From the NCBI GenBank assembly GCA_934120675.1, contig CAKOUU010000029.1, forward strand, positions 1 to 11,837: 11,837 nt of DNA, written 5' to 3'. Positions 4,330-11,570 of this stretch are shown in pieces (positions within the stretch are counted from its first letter, which is position 1; each line of letters begins with the position of its first letter). Under the pieces are notes generated by a model. The model was not told where the DNA came from. It worked only from the letters and a program-made list of their open reading frames with translations, and did not search any database. Made by a program: the position numbers and the translations under genes. This stretch comes from an uncultured Clostridia bacterium (lineage in GTDB: Bacteria; Bacillota; Clostridia; TANB77; CAG-508).

Positions 4330-5187
4330 TTAATCTACCATTCCATTTTGTCTCTTAGTAGCCTTAATAACATTATTCATAAGCATTGCAATTGTCATCG
4401 GTCCAACTCCCCCAGGAACCGGTGTAATATAACTTGCTTTTTCCTTTACACTTTCAAAATCAACATCACCTGTAATTTTGCCATTGTCTAATCTATTTAT
4501 TCCTACATCAATTACAACTGCACCGTCTTTTACCATATCTGCAGTTACAAAATTTGCTTTTCCAATTGCAGATATTAATATATCTGCTTCTTTTGCTTTT
4601 TGTGCAAGATTTTGTGTTTTAGAATGGCATGATGTTACTGTTGCATTTTTATTTAGACAACAATGTATTAATGGTTTTCCTACAATGTTGCTTCTTCCTA
4701 ATATTACCACATTTTTACCAGTTAAGTCAATATTATATTCTTCAAACATTTTCATTATTCCATATGGTGTACAAGATACAAATGTGTCTTGATTTAAAAC
4801 TAGTTTTCCGACATTTACTGGATTAAAACCATCAACATCTTTTTCTGGTGATATTGTTCTAAATGCTTCATTTATATCTAAATTTGATGGTATTGGACTT
4901 TGTAATAATATTCCATTTATTGTTTTGTCGTTGTTTAATTTTTCTATTAGCTCTATTAATTCTTTTTGAGTTATTTTTGAGTCTAGTAAATATTCTTCGT
5001 ATTTTATTCCAACATCTTCACATGCTTTGCTTTTATTTCTTACATATACTTTTGATGCAGGGTCTTCTCCTACCATTATTACTGCTAATTTTGAGTTTAT
5101 ATTTCTTTTCTTTAATTCTTCACATTCTATTTTTAAATTTGCTCTTATTTTTTTTGCTAATTCTTTTCCATCTATAATTACAGCCAT
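4330..5187 (-). CDS. folD: Bifunctional methylenetetrahydrofolate dehydrogenase/methenyltetrahydrofolate cyclohydrolase
   Basis: FolD interconverts 5,10-methylene-, 5,10-methenyl- and 10-formyl-tetrahydrofolate with NADP, in the cytoplasm, feeding purine, thymidylate and formyl-methionine synthesis. At 285 residues it has the normal family length. The N-terminal catalytic part holds VGEDPASKVYVRNK with Y48 and K52 (the catalytic Tyr-x3-Lys), QSPIP (96-100, usual form QLPLP) and DVDGF (117-121). The Rossmann part holds GRSNIVGKP (164-172) for NADP, and TPVPGGVGPMT (255-265). The start ATG at 5187 has SD GAGGAG eight bases upstream, and a promoter lies at 5243-5270. Its transcript probably ends at 4251-4277, before dprA. 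Confidence 0.97.
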   Translation of the reverse strand: MAVIIDGKELAKKIRANLKIECEELKKRNINSKLAVIMVGEDPASKVYVRNKSKACEDVGIKYEEYLLDSKITQKELIELIEKLNNDKTINGILLQSPIPSNLDINEAFRTISPEKDVDGFNPVNVGKLVLNQDTFVSCTPYGIMKMFEEYNIDLTGKNVVILGRSNIVGKPLIHCCLNKNATVTSCHSKTQNLAQKAKEADILISAIGKANFVTADMVKDGAVVIDVGINRLDNGKITGDVDFESVKEKASYITPVPGGVGPMTIAMLMNNVIKATKRQNGMVD

Positions 5188-5242
5188 TAATTTTTCTCCT
5201 CATATACATTTTTTATATCTATCTATTAATTTTCAAATATAT

Positions 5243-5270
5243 TTTATAACATTTCTTTTTAATTTGTAAA
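5243..5270 (-). promoter_or_regulatory. Promoter of folD
   Basis: On the minus strand TTTACA (5270-5265) and TATAAA (5248-5243) are 16 bp apart. The leader would be about 50 nt. Confidence 0.6.
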
Positions 5271-5316
5271 TACTTTTATTAAAATACAATAAATTTATTA
5301 AATATTAACATGGATA

Positions 5317-5347
5317 ATGCCCAGTCTATAAAATATAGACTGGGCAT
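5317..5347 (-). terminator. Perfect 14-bp stem after the lipoprotein gene
   Basis: ATGCCCAGTCTATA (5317-5330) is the exact inverse of 5334-5347 with a 3-nt loop. It begins 4 nt after the lipoprotein stop and is G+C-richer than its surroundings, so it very likely ends that transcript or protects its 3' end. There is no T run on either side, so it is not a textbook terminator. Confidence 0.6.
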
Positions 5348-5351
5348 ACAA

Positions 5352-6074
5352 CTATTGATATTCTGTTTCCATTTCAGTTTGGACACCATCATCTGTTACA
5401 GGAATAAGAAACTCATCCAAAACAGATACAACATGATAATACTCTTCATCTGCATATTTAATAAGTATATCATACACAACTTGCATCTTATTTGCATATA
5501 CATTACCATCTTGAACTAAACTGTTTTCAGTAAGTCTTTTTTGTGATACTGATCCTGTTCCATACTCACCACATACAAACGTCCATCCATCTATCAAATC
5601 TTTACTATAACCTTCTATAGCAAATTGATTTTGATATGGATATTTTTCACTTATGAAAAATCCATCTTGTGATGTTCCATGATATGAATCATCCATATTA
5701 TCTTGTGAAAGGCCGTCAAGCTGAGCAGATGTTGATTTTAAAGACATGTCTATGTGTACATGTTCAATCAACACAGTTGCTCCTTCTGGAGCTCCCGAAA
5801 CTTTGGCAGTCATATTAACTACTTTGGAATCTGTTATTCTCCATCTGCTTAAATCATAACTACCCGTATCATATGTAGTTATAAATTGAAATCCTTCAAG
5901 CTCATGTGTCTTTTCCAAAGTATTCCCCCTGAGAGGATTAAGTTCTTCTAAGTTTTCCTCCTTAACAACTGTCTCCTCCCCACATCCAGCTAAACTTAAA
6001 GTTAACGCAATAGCTAAACTTAAAGTTAACACAATAGCTAAAATTACTATCCAATACCGTTTCATGTGTTTCAT
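5352..6074 (-). CDS. Lipoprotein of unknown function
   Basis: This 240-residue exported protein has a basic start (MKHMKR), a long hydrophobic core, and the lipobox LAGC with the lipidated cysteine at residue 31, so it should be anchored to the outer face of the membrane. The mature part begins with an acidic linker (EETVVKEENLEE) and then looks like a beta-rich globular domain (about 50-225) with aromatic and polar residues; I recognise no domain or catalytic motif. The hydrophobic core is lengthened by an 8-residue tandem duplication (LTLSLAIA twice). The start ATG at 6074 has SD AGGAGA close upstream; a second ATG three codons in is possible. It has its own promoter (6174-6202) and a structured leader, and a strong stem follows the stop. 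It lies downstream of the LD-carboxypeptidase gene but is probably a separate unit. Confidence 0.85.
   Translation of the reverse strand: MKHMKRYWIVILAIVLTLSLAIALTLSLAGCGEETVVKEENLEELNPLRGNTLEKTHELEGFQFITTYDTGSYDLSRWRITDSKVVNMTAKVSGAPEGATVLIEHVHIDMSLKSTSAQLDGLSQDNMDDSYHGTSQDGFFISEKYPYQNQFAIEGYSKDLIDGWTFVCGEYGTGSVSQKRLTENSLVQDGNVYANKMQVVYDILIKYADEEYYHVVSVLDEFLIPVTDDGVQTEMETEYQ
5988..6035 (-). repeat. 24-bp tandem duplication in the signal-peptide region
   Basis: Positions 5988-6011 and 6012-6035 are identical except for one base (GCGCAAT versus GCACAAT type change at 6007/6031), and a third, degenerate start of the unit follows at 6036. In frame it repeats eight residues of the lipoprotein signal-peptide core. 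Confidence 0.92.
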
Positions 6075-6091
6075 AGTTGTCTCCTATTATT

Positions 6092-6127
6092 TTAGCAAAA
6101 TACCCAAATGTCAGTATTTTATACTAA
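6092..6127 (-). promoter_or_regulatory. Hairpin in the lipoprotein leader
   Basis: On the minus strand TTAG...AAAATAC pairs with GTATTTT...CTAA across a 10-nt loop, with a 3:1 internal asymmetry. It lies just upstream of the SD at about 6081-6086 in a ~90-nt leader. A regulatory role is possible but unproven. Confidence 0.4.
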
Positions 6128-6173
6128 AATGGCACATTTATTATATTTCGCTGTACCCACGAATACTAAATAA

Positions 6174-6202
6174 ATTTTACCATATTTTTACATATGTGTC
6201 AA
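6174..6202 (-). promoter_or_regulatory. Promoter of the lipoprotein gene
   Basis: On the minus strand TTGACA (6202-6197) and TAAAAT (6179-6174) are 17 bp apart with TGG before the -10 (extended). It sits in the 171-bp gap after the LD-carboxypeptidase stop, where no convincing terminator is seen. Confidence 0.8.
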
Positions 6203-6245
6203 ATTAATCTTTTGATTTAAATAGTCGCTCTTATTATCCCTTAAT

Positions 6246-7178
6246 TTAATTTTCTAAAAAATTATCTTCTATTTTTATTTTGCAATTATCAGTATCAATT
6301 TTTGCATTTACGCCTATTGGTATAACACCATTTACCATTTTGTGACCAAAATCATTACACTTTATAATCGGAAATTTATATTCTTTTGTATATTCCAGTA
6401 ATATATCTTCCATTTGTGGATATACTTCTCCATCTTTTTGTAAATCATAATTATATCCTATAACTATTCCTTTTACTTTATCAAAAACACCAATTTGTTT
6501 CAAATGAGCAAATCTTCTTTGACATTCATTTGGTGATGTCCTATAACTTTCAATTAGCCAAATTTTATCTTGCATATCTGGGAAATACTCTGTTCCAATT
6601 AAATACATCATACATCCCAGATTTGTTCCAACTAATTCACCATCTACATTTCCACTTCTTATTACTTTTTTTATTCCGGTTTCAAATTTTCCAATCTTTT
6701 TATTTATAAAAGTTTGTTCAAATTCCTTATATTTTTCTTCTGCATCATTTTCGCCAAAATGTATAAATGATTCACCATGAAATGTTACTAATCCAGTTTT
6801 TTTGTAAATAGCCTGTAATAAAACAGTTATATCACTATATCCTGTAATTATTTTAGGATGTTTTTTTATTTCTTCATAATCTAATAAATCAATAAAAGTA
6901 TTACAAGTTTGTCCACCTTCTAAGCAGATAATCGCTTTAACTTCATCATCTTTAAACATTTCCATTAAGTCTTCTGCTTTTTGTTTATTTGTTCCTGCTG
7001 AGCCATAATAGTCTTCTTCTATATATTTTCCTTTTTTTATTTTGAATCCTTTACTTAGTAAAAAATTTTCTGCTTTTTTTAAATCTTCATATCTATTGTT
7101 TAGTTTCAAACTATTTGATACTCCTACTACCCCAATTGTATCTCCATAATTTAGTTTTTTTGCTAATATTTTTTTCAT
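6246..7178 (-). CDS. LD-carboxypeptidase family protein (peptidase S66, LdcA/MccF type)
   Basis: S66 enzymes remove the terminal D-residue from murein tetrapeptides during cell-wall recycling (LdcA) or cleave peptidyl-nucleotide toxins (MccF, microcin C immunity). The 310-residue length is normal. The catalytic set is visible: nucleophile S115 in TGYSDIT, E210 in LIESYR and H279 in NDFGHK. The oxyanion-side motif CLEGGQTCN (85-93) is intermediate between the RGGYG of typical LdcA and the GG-dsN of MccF-like proteins, so the substrate cannot be fixed from sequence. There is no signal peptide, so it acts in the cytoplasm. ATG at 7178 follows AAAGGA by seven bases. It lies 36 nt after an 81-aa gene and probably ends the ligA operon. 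Confidence 0.9.
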   Translation of the reverse strand: MKKILAKKLNYGDTIGVVGVSNSLKLNNRYEDLKKAENFLLSKGFKIKKGKYIEEDYYGSAGTNKQKAEDLMEMFKDDEVKAIICLEGGQTCNTFIDLLDYEEIKKHPKIITGYSDITVLLQAIYKKTGLVTFHGESFIHFGENDAEEKYKEFEQTFINKKIGKFETGIKKVIRSGNVDGELVGTNLGCMMYLIGTEYFPDMQDKIWLIESYRTSPNECQRRFAHLKQIGVFDKVKGIVIGYNYDLQKDGEVYPQMEDILLEYTKEYKFPIIKCNDFGHKMVNGVIPIGVNAKIDTDNCKIKIEDNFLEN

Positions 7179-7214
7179 TTTTTTCCTTTTTATTTTATAT
7201 GATTTTTTCTTTGA

Positions 7215-7460
7215 TTAGTTATCACTTATTATCTTATATTCAATGTCTTCCATATCAGGAAACATCTCCTTAACCCTCTTCAATGTAAGCATTGACATTT
7301 TAGGTTGTGGATTTTTCTTGTGATCTGTTAACAATTTTTGTGTATAACAATTTGGTGCAGTTTTAAACAACAAATATCTATTTCGTACATATGTGTAAAA
7401 AATTTGATACCCATTATTCAAGTCTTCCCACATCATTTCAAATGTATATTTTTCCTCCAT
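7215..7460 (-). CDS. Conserved-looking 81-aa protein of unknown function
   Basis: I do not recognise a named family. The protein is soluble, rich in aromatic residues near its N-terminus (TFEMMWEDLNNGYQIFYTYV), then basic (TQKLLTDHKKNPQPK), and ends in an acidic part (EMFPDMEDIEYKI). The strict alternation of aromatic and charged residues suggests a folded small domain, perhaps an alpha/beta one. The start is placed at ATG 7460, which has GGAGGAG directly upstream; an in-frame ATG at 7484 would add eight residues but lies in the palindrome after ligA and has no SD. It sits 34 nt after ligA and 36 nt before the LD-carboxypeptidase gene, with no promoter or terminator visible in either gap, so it is probably co-transcribed. 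Confidence 0.8.
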   Translation of the reverse strand: MEEKYTFEMMWEDLNNGYQIFYTYVRNRYLLFKTAPNCYTQKLLTDHKKNPQPKMSMLTLKRVKEMFPDMEDIEYKIISDN

Positions 7461-7475
7461 AACTCCTCCATTTCT

Positions 7476-7492
7476 TTGAACCAATGGTTCAA
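7476..7492. repeat. 17-bp palindrome just after ligA
   Basis: TTGAACCA (7476-7483) and TGGTTCAA (7485-7492) form a perfect inverted repeat around one central base, two bases after the ligA stop codon. There is no T run. It may shape processing or coupling within the operon, or bind a dimeric protein. Confidence 0.7.
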
Positions 7493-7494
7493 CT

Positions 7495-9495
7495 CTAAAC
7501 AGTCATTTTCTCAAATTCATCTTCTGATATAACTGTAACTCCAAGGCTTTGAGCTTTAGTTAATTTGCTTCCTGCATCTTCACCAGCTAAAACATAATCT
7601 GTTTTTTTAGATACAGAACCTGATGTTTTTCCGCCTAGTCTTTCAATTATATCTTCTGCTTCTTTTCTTGTATATTTTTCCAAGCTTCCCGTTAATACAA
7701 AAGTTTTTCCTTCAAATCTTTTGTCTGTGCTTTCTTCTTCCAAACAATTCATATTAACACCAGCTGATTTTAATTTATTTAACAAGTCTGATGTTTGTTC
7801 TTGTAAAAAGAATTCTCTAATACTATTTGCCATTACTTCTCCAATGTCTTTTATTTCACTTAGTTCTTCAAATGTTGCATTTGCTAGGTTGTCCATTGTT
7901 CTGTATTTTCTTGCTAACATTTTTGATGCTTTTCCTCCAACATGTCTAATACCTAATGCTGTTATTAATCTATATAAATCATTTTCCTTACTTGCATTAA
8001 TACTGTCAATTAAGTTTTGTGCAAATTTCTTTCCATTCTTTTTTAGTGATGCAATGTCTTCAAATTTTAATTCATATATATCTGATATATTATGAATCAA
8101 TTCTCTGTCTAATAATTGTTGAATTATATTTTCTCCAAGTCCGTCTATATTCATTGCTTCTCTTGATACAAAGTGAACTAAATTTCTAAATAGTTTTGCT
8201 GGGCATTCAATTCCTGTACATCTTACTGCTGATTCTCCTTCTTCTCTTACTGCTTCTGCTCCACATACTGGGCATACTCTTGGCATTTCAAAGTCTTTTT
8301 CTTCGCCTGTTCTTTTTTCTTCAACGACTTTTACTATTTCAGGAATTACATCTCCTGCTTTTTGGATAACTACTGTATCTCCTATTTTTAAGCCCTTTTC
8401 TTTTATAAAATCTTCATTGTGTAATGTTGTTTTTGATATTGTTGAACCCGCAACTTTCACTGGCTCAAGTATTGCCATTGGTGTGATTACACCTGTTCTT
8501 CCAACTTGGCATACTATGTCTTTTAATATTGTTTCTTTTTGTTCTGGTGGATATTTATAAGCAATTGCCCATCTTGGTGTTTTTACTGTTGTTCCTAATA
8601 TTTCTCTAAATTTTAAATCATCTATTTTTATAACTGCTCCATCTATACCAAATGTTAAATTTTCTCTCATTTCTCCAATTTTTCTAATTGCTTCTTTTAC
8701 TTCTTCTATTGTCTCACATGGTATACGTACAGGGTTTACATTAAATCCAAGTTTTTCTAGATATTCAAGTTCTTCAAAGTGTGAGTTGAATTCTTTTCCT
8801 TCTATTTTTTGAACATTAAATATATAAATATCAAGTGGTCTTGTTGCAGTTATTTTGCTATCTAATTGACGAAGTGAACCTGCTGCCGCATTACGTGCAT
8901 TTGCAAATAGTTCTTCTTCATTTTCTTCCCTTTCTTGATTCATTTTTTCAAAATCTTTTTTAGAAATAAATACCTCTCCACGAACTGTTATGTCAATTTT
9001 GTCGTTAATTTCCATTGGAATTGTTTTAACCGTTTTTAAATTTTGTGTTACATCTTCTCCAACTAACCCATTTCCTCTTGTAGCGCCTCTAACAAATTTT
9101 CCATCTTTATATTCAAGTGCTGAAGATAAACCATCAATTTTTGTTTCTATAACATATTTAACTTTATCAATTCCATTTTCTTTTGCCTTTTCTTCCATCT
9201 TATGGCAAAATTCTTCTACTTCTTCAAAACTGAAAATGTCTTGTAAGCTTTGAAGTGGAACTTCATGTGTTACTTTTTCAAATCCTTCTTTTACGTGTCC
9301 GCCAACCTTTTGTGTTAATGAGTCTTTTGATAAAAATTGTGGATAATCTTTTTCTAAGTTACGCAATTCGACCATTAACATATCATACTCAAAATCTGAT
9401 ATTTCTGGTGCATCATCATCATAGTATTTTTGCGCATAATAGTCTGTTTGTTTTCGTAATTCTTCTATTCTTTTTTGTGCTTGTTTTTCATTCAT
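7495..9495 (-). CDS. ligA: NAD-dependent DNA ligase LigA
   Basis: LigA seals nicks between Okazaki fragments and after repair, using NAD. The 666 residues match the usual length and all domains are present in order. The Ia region carries the NMN-binding tyrosines and aspartates (YYAQKYYDDDAPEISDFEYD, 19-38). The adenylation domain has catalytic K119 in ETKIDG, then RGEVF (172-176) and DGAVIK (285-290). An OB fold begins near 320, and a zinc site uses C408, C411, C426 and C431. Helix-hairpin-helix repeats span about 440-560 (MNIDGLGENI; LGIRHVGGKAS; IKDIGEV). The BRCT domain runs 592-666 (FVLTGSLEKYTR; KTDYVLAGEDAGSKL). ATG at 9495 follows an AAAGGAG SD by nine or ten bases. It appears to be the first gene of an operon with the 81-aa gene and the LD-carboxypeptidase. 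Confidence 0.98.
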   Translation of the reverse strand: MNEKQAQKRIEELRKQTDYYAQKYYDDDAPEISDFEYDMLMVELRNLEKDYPQFLSKDSLTQKVGGHVKEGFEKVTHEVPLQSLQDIFSFEEVEEFCHKMEEKAKENGIDKVKYVIETKIDGLSSALEYKDGKFVRGATRGNGLVGEDVTQNLKTVKTIPMEINDKIDITVRGEVFISKKDFEKMNQEREENEEELFANARNAAAGSLRQLDSKITATRPLDIYIFNVQKIEGKEFNSHFEELEYLEKLGFNVNPVRIPCETIEEVKEAIRKIGEMRENLTFGIDGAVIKIDDLKFREILGTTVKTPRWAIAYKYPPEQKETILKDIVCQVGRTGVITPMAILEPVKVAGSTISKTTLHNEDFIKEKGLKIGDTVVIQKAGDVIPEIVKVVEEKRTGEEKDFEMPRVCPVCGAEAVREEGESAVRCTGIECPAKLFRNLVHFVSREAMNIDGLGENIIQQLLDRELIHNISDIYELKFEDIASLKKNGKKFAQNLIDSINASKENDLYRLITALGIRHVGGKASKMLARKYRTMDNLANATFEELSEIKDIGEVMANSIREFFLQEQTSDLLNKLKSAGVNMNCLEEESTDKRFEGKTFVLTGSLEKYTRKEAEDIIERLGGKTSGSVSKKTDYVLAGEDAGSKLTKAQSLGVTVISEDEFEKMTV

Positions 9496-9581
9496 TTTGC
9501 GACTCTCCTTTTCATTATGTTCATTTGTATTTCTTTAATAAACTTGCAATTATTTTTATTAAAGTTTTGTTTTTCTTTCCT

Positions 9582-9610
9582 ATTATATACAAAATAGTTA
9601 AAAAAATAAA
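9582..9610 (-). promoter_or_regulatory. Probable promoter of ligA
   Basis: On the minus strand TATAAT (9587-9582) lies about 85 bp before the ligA start. The only -35 at 17 bp is TTTATT, a weak match that overlaps the 3' arm of the upstream terminator, so the -10 is more certain than the -35. Confidence 0.45.
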
Positions 9611-9636
9611 GGAATTTTTCAAAATTCCTTTATTTT
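9599..9636 (-). terminator. Terminator of the LPXTG gene
   Basis: AAAATAAAGGAATTTT (9603-9618) is inverted at 9621-9636, and TTTTTTT follows on the minus strand (9606-9600). It lies about 35 nt after the LPXTG stop. The plus side is also T-rich, so it may work in both directions. Confidence 0.88.
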
Positions 9637-9668
9637 AATAATTTTATTTTTACATAAATATTTTTTAA

Positions 9669-10025
9669 TTAGATATTTTTGTAATATTGTACTTTATTAT
9701 AAGCATATACTGCTGAAATTCCTAAAACAACTACTAAAACTATTCCTGGTACAACATCTCCAGCACCTGTTTTTGGTAATGATGTGTTATTATAAGTACT
9801 TGTATTATTTGTTGTTAAAACAGTATTATTTGTTGTCTTATTGCTTGTAGTATTATTTGTAGTGCTGTTTCCTGTAATTGTTTGAATATTACTATTATTT
9901 GTTGTATTATTTCCTGTTAAAGTATTTGTTAAATCTGTTGCTGCTAATGATTCCTTTGCAACAAACATCATTGTAAGTCCTATTATAACAACTAAAACTA
10001 CATTTACTAATTTTGAATTTTTCAT
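9669..10025 (-). CDS. Small LPXTG-anchored, Asn/Thr-rich surface protein
   Basis: This 118-residue protein has a signal peptide (MKNSK, hydrophobic core 6-22, probable cleavage after ESLAA at 25-29), then a low-complexity stretch of Asn and Thr (about 30-81), then LPKTG at 83-87 followed by a hydrophobic helix (91-110) and a short Lys-containing tail. Sortase would cut between T and G and attach the remainder to the cell wall. The mature chain would be only about 55 residues and has no visible fold, so it may act as a spacer, a glycosylated coat or a short wall-linked peptide. The start is fixed by AAAGGAG seven to nine bases before ATG. Two promoters lie upstream and a strong terminator downstream, so it is likely monocistronic. 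No sortase gene is in the window. Confidence 0.85.
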   Translation of the reverse strand: MKNSKLVNVVLVVIIGLTMMFVAKESLAATDLTNTLTGNNTTNNSNIQTITGNSTTNNTTSNKTTNNTVLTTNNTSTYNNTSLPKTGAGDVVPGIVLVVVLGISAVYAYNKVQYYKNI

Positions 10026-10063
10026 ATTAATTCTCTCCTTTATTAATTTTATTATTCTACAAC

Positions 10064-10100
10064 TAAATGCAATTATACCACATTTTTAATATAAATGCAA
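10064..10100 (-). promoter_or_regulatory. Proximal promoter of the LPXTG gene, with a direct repeat
   Basis: On the minus strand TTGCAT (10100-10095) and TATAAT (10077-10072) are 17 bp apart with TGG before the -10 (extended). The 9-mer TTGCATTTA occurs twice, over the -35 (10100-10092) and just past the -10 (10072-10064), a possible operator pair. Confidence 0.75.
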
Positions 10101-10121
10101 ATTTATCTCTCTTTTTATTAA

Positions 10122-10150
10122 ATTTTATACTTTATTCCATAATAAGTCAA
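10122..10150 (-). promoter_or_regulatory. Distal promoter of the LPXTG gene
   Basis: On the minus strand TTGACT (10150-10145) and TAAAAT (10127-10122) are 17 bp apart, 50 bp upstream of the proximal promoter. The rest of the 10026-10302 gap is extremely T-rich on the plus strand; no hairpin terminator for ychF is seen in it. Confidence 0.6.
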
Positions 10151-10302
10151 GTAATTTTTTGTATTTTTTTATTACATTTATATCACAAAATTATTACAAT
10201 TTTGTTACAAAACTTATTATTTTTTATATTATTAGTTTTTCCTATTTTCTTTATTTTTTTCACTTTGTTTTTTCTTTGTTTCTACTTTTATACTAAAACA
10301 TT

Positions 10303-11394
10303 TTATACATTAAATTTAAATAAAACAATATCTCCATCTTGCATAATATATTCTTTTCCTTCAGAACGTACAAGTCCTTTTTCTTTAGCCGCAACCATTG
10401 ACCCCTCTCTAATTAAATCGTCATATGATACAACTTCTGCTTTTATAAATCCTCTTTCTATATCAGAATGAATTTTTCCAGCTGCTTGTGGCGCTTTTGT
10501 TCCTTTTTTTATTGTCCATGCTCTTACTTCTGGTTCTCCTGCAGTTAAGAATGACATTAATCCTAATAAATCATAACTTCTTTTTATAACTTTGTCTAAC
10601 CCAGATTCTTCTAACCCTAAAGCTTCCAACATTTCTTTTTTATCATCATCTTCTAATCCAGAAAGTTCTTCTTCTATTTTTACACATAATGGAATTACTT
10701 CTGCTTTTTCTGATGTTGCATATTCTTTTACTTGTTTTACCAAATCGTCATTTTCTGCATCTTCTAATTGTTCTTCTGATACATTTGCAACATACAAAAT
10801 TGGTTTTGTTGTTAATAAAAACATATCTTTTACTAAAACTTGCTCATCTTCATTAAACTCAATTGTTCTCGCTGATTTTCCATCTTCTAAAACTTTTAAT
10901 ATCTTTTCTAGTAAATCAATTTCTTCTTGATATTTTTTATCGGCTTTTAAATTTTTTCTTGCCTTGTCTAATCTTTTATTTACTGTTTCGATATCAGCAA
11001 ATATTAATTCTAAGTTTATTGTTTCTATATCTCTTATAGGATTTACACTTCCATCTACATGTACTACATTTGAGTCTTCAAAACATCTTACAACTTCTAC
11101 TATTGCATCTGTTTCACGTATATGTGATAAGAATTTATTTCCTAAACCTTCTCCTCTACTTGCACCTTTTACTAGTCCCGCTATATCTACAAATTCTATA
11201 ACTGCATGTGTTGTTTTTTCTGGTTTGTACATTTCTGTTAGTTTGTCTAGTCTTTCGTCTGGTACTGCTACAACTCCTACATTTGGTTCTATTGTACAGA
11301 ATGGGTAGTTTGCGCATTCTGCTCCTGCTTTTGTTATACTATTAAATAATGTACTTTTTCCTACATTTGGTAATCCTACTATTCCTAATTTCAT
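10303..11394 (-). CDS. ychF: YchF/Obg-like (OLA1) P-loop ATPase
   Basis: YchF is a TRAFAC-class NTPase that prefers ATP, binds ribosomes and is linked to stress and redox responses. With the start used here it has 363 residues, the usual length. The P-loop is GLPNVGKST (7-15), followed by switch elements, DIAGL (70-74), and NVSEE (204-208) at the place of the usual G4 motif, the change connected with ATP preference. A coiled coil spans about 125-175. The C-terminal TGS domain (about 278-363) ends in the family signature EGKEYIMQDGDIVLFKFNV. An in-frame ATG three codons upstream (11403) abuts the SD; AAAGGA lies nine bases from the ATG at 11394, which also gives the standard start MKLGIVGLPNVGKS. 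A strong promoter precedes it. No terminator is evident. Confidence 0.97.
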   Translation of the reverse strand: MKLGIVGLPNVGKSTLFNSITKAGAECANYPFCTIEPNVGVVAVPDERLDKLTEMYKPEKTTHAVIEFVDIAGLVKGASRGEGLGNKFLSHIRETDAIVEVVRCFEDSNVVHVDGSVNPIRDIETINLELIFADIETVNKRLDKARKNLKADKKYQEEIDLLEKILKVLEDGKSARTIEFNEDEQVLVKDMFLLTTKPILYVANVSEEQLEDAENDDLVKQVKEYATSEKAEVIPLCVKIEEELSGLEDDDKKEMLEALGLEESGLDKVIKRSYDLLGLMSFLTAGEPEVRAWTIKKGTKAPQAAGKIHSDIERGFIKAEVVSYDDLIREGSMVAAKEKGLVRSEGKEYIMQDGDIVLFKFNV

Positions 11395-11444
11395 TTTTTT
11401 CATTCCTTTCTGAAAACTTATGTCTGTTAATTTTGCTATATAAT

Positions 11445-11472
11445 ATTATACCAGTTTTTTTGAGGATGTCAA
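11445..11472 (-). promoter_or_regulatory. Promoter of ychF
   Basis: On the minus strand TTGACA (11472-11467) and TATAAT (11450-11445) are 16 bp apart with TGG before the -10 (extended). Both hexamers are consensus. The leader is about 45 nt. Confidence 0.88.
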
Positions 11473-11522
11473 TTAATTTTTAATTTTCTAACAAAACTCT
11501 TGGTAGTAAATCTGTAGTACCT

Positions 11523-11557
11523 AAAAATAGAACCTCTTTTTTAAGAAGTTCTATTTT
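11523..11557 (-). terminator. Terminator of the partial surface-protein gene
   Basis: AAAATAGAAC (11524-11533) pairs with GTTCTATTTT (11548-11557), and the inner TCTT/AAGA closes a 4-nt loop across a single C/A mismatch. TTTTTA follows on the minus strand. It lies 13 nt after the stop of the partial gene; the stem could end transcripts from either side. Confidence 0.85.
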
Positions 11558-11570
11558 AAAATTTTTACTT

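Noticed and set aside
7721..9253. Plus-strand ORFs of 87-124 aa opposite ligA
   Set aside because: They have no SD and a Ser/Phe/Leu-rich composition typical of antisense frames of A+T-rich coding DNA; ligA is intact on the other strand.
9338..9346. A further perfect DnaA box (TTATCCACA, minus strand) in ligA
   Set aside because: It is isolated and fully explained by Tyr-Pro-Gln codons, so it carries little information by itself.
10190..10302. Plus-strand ORF in the T-rich gap after ychF (10067-10471)
   Set aside because: It is a Phe/Leu-rich translation of poly-T tracts running into the ychF antisense strand, without an SD; a composition artefact.
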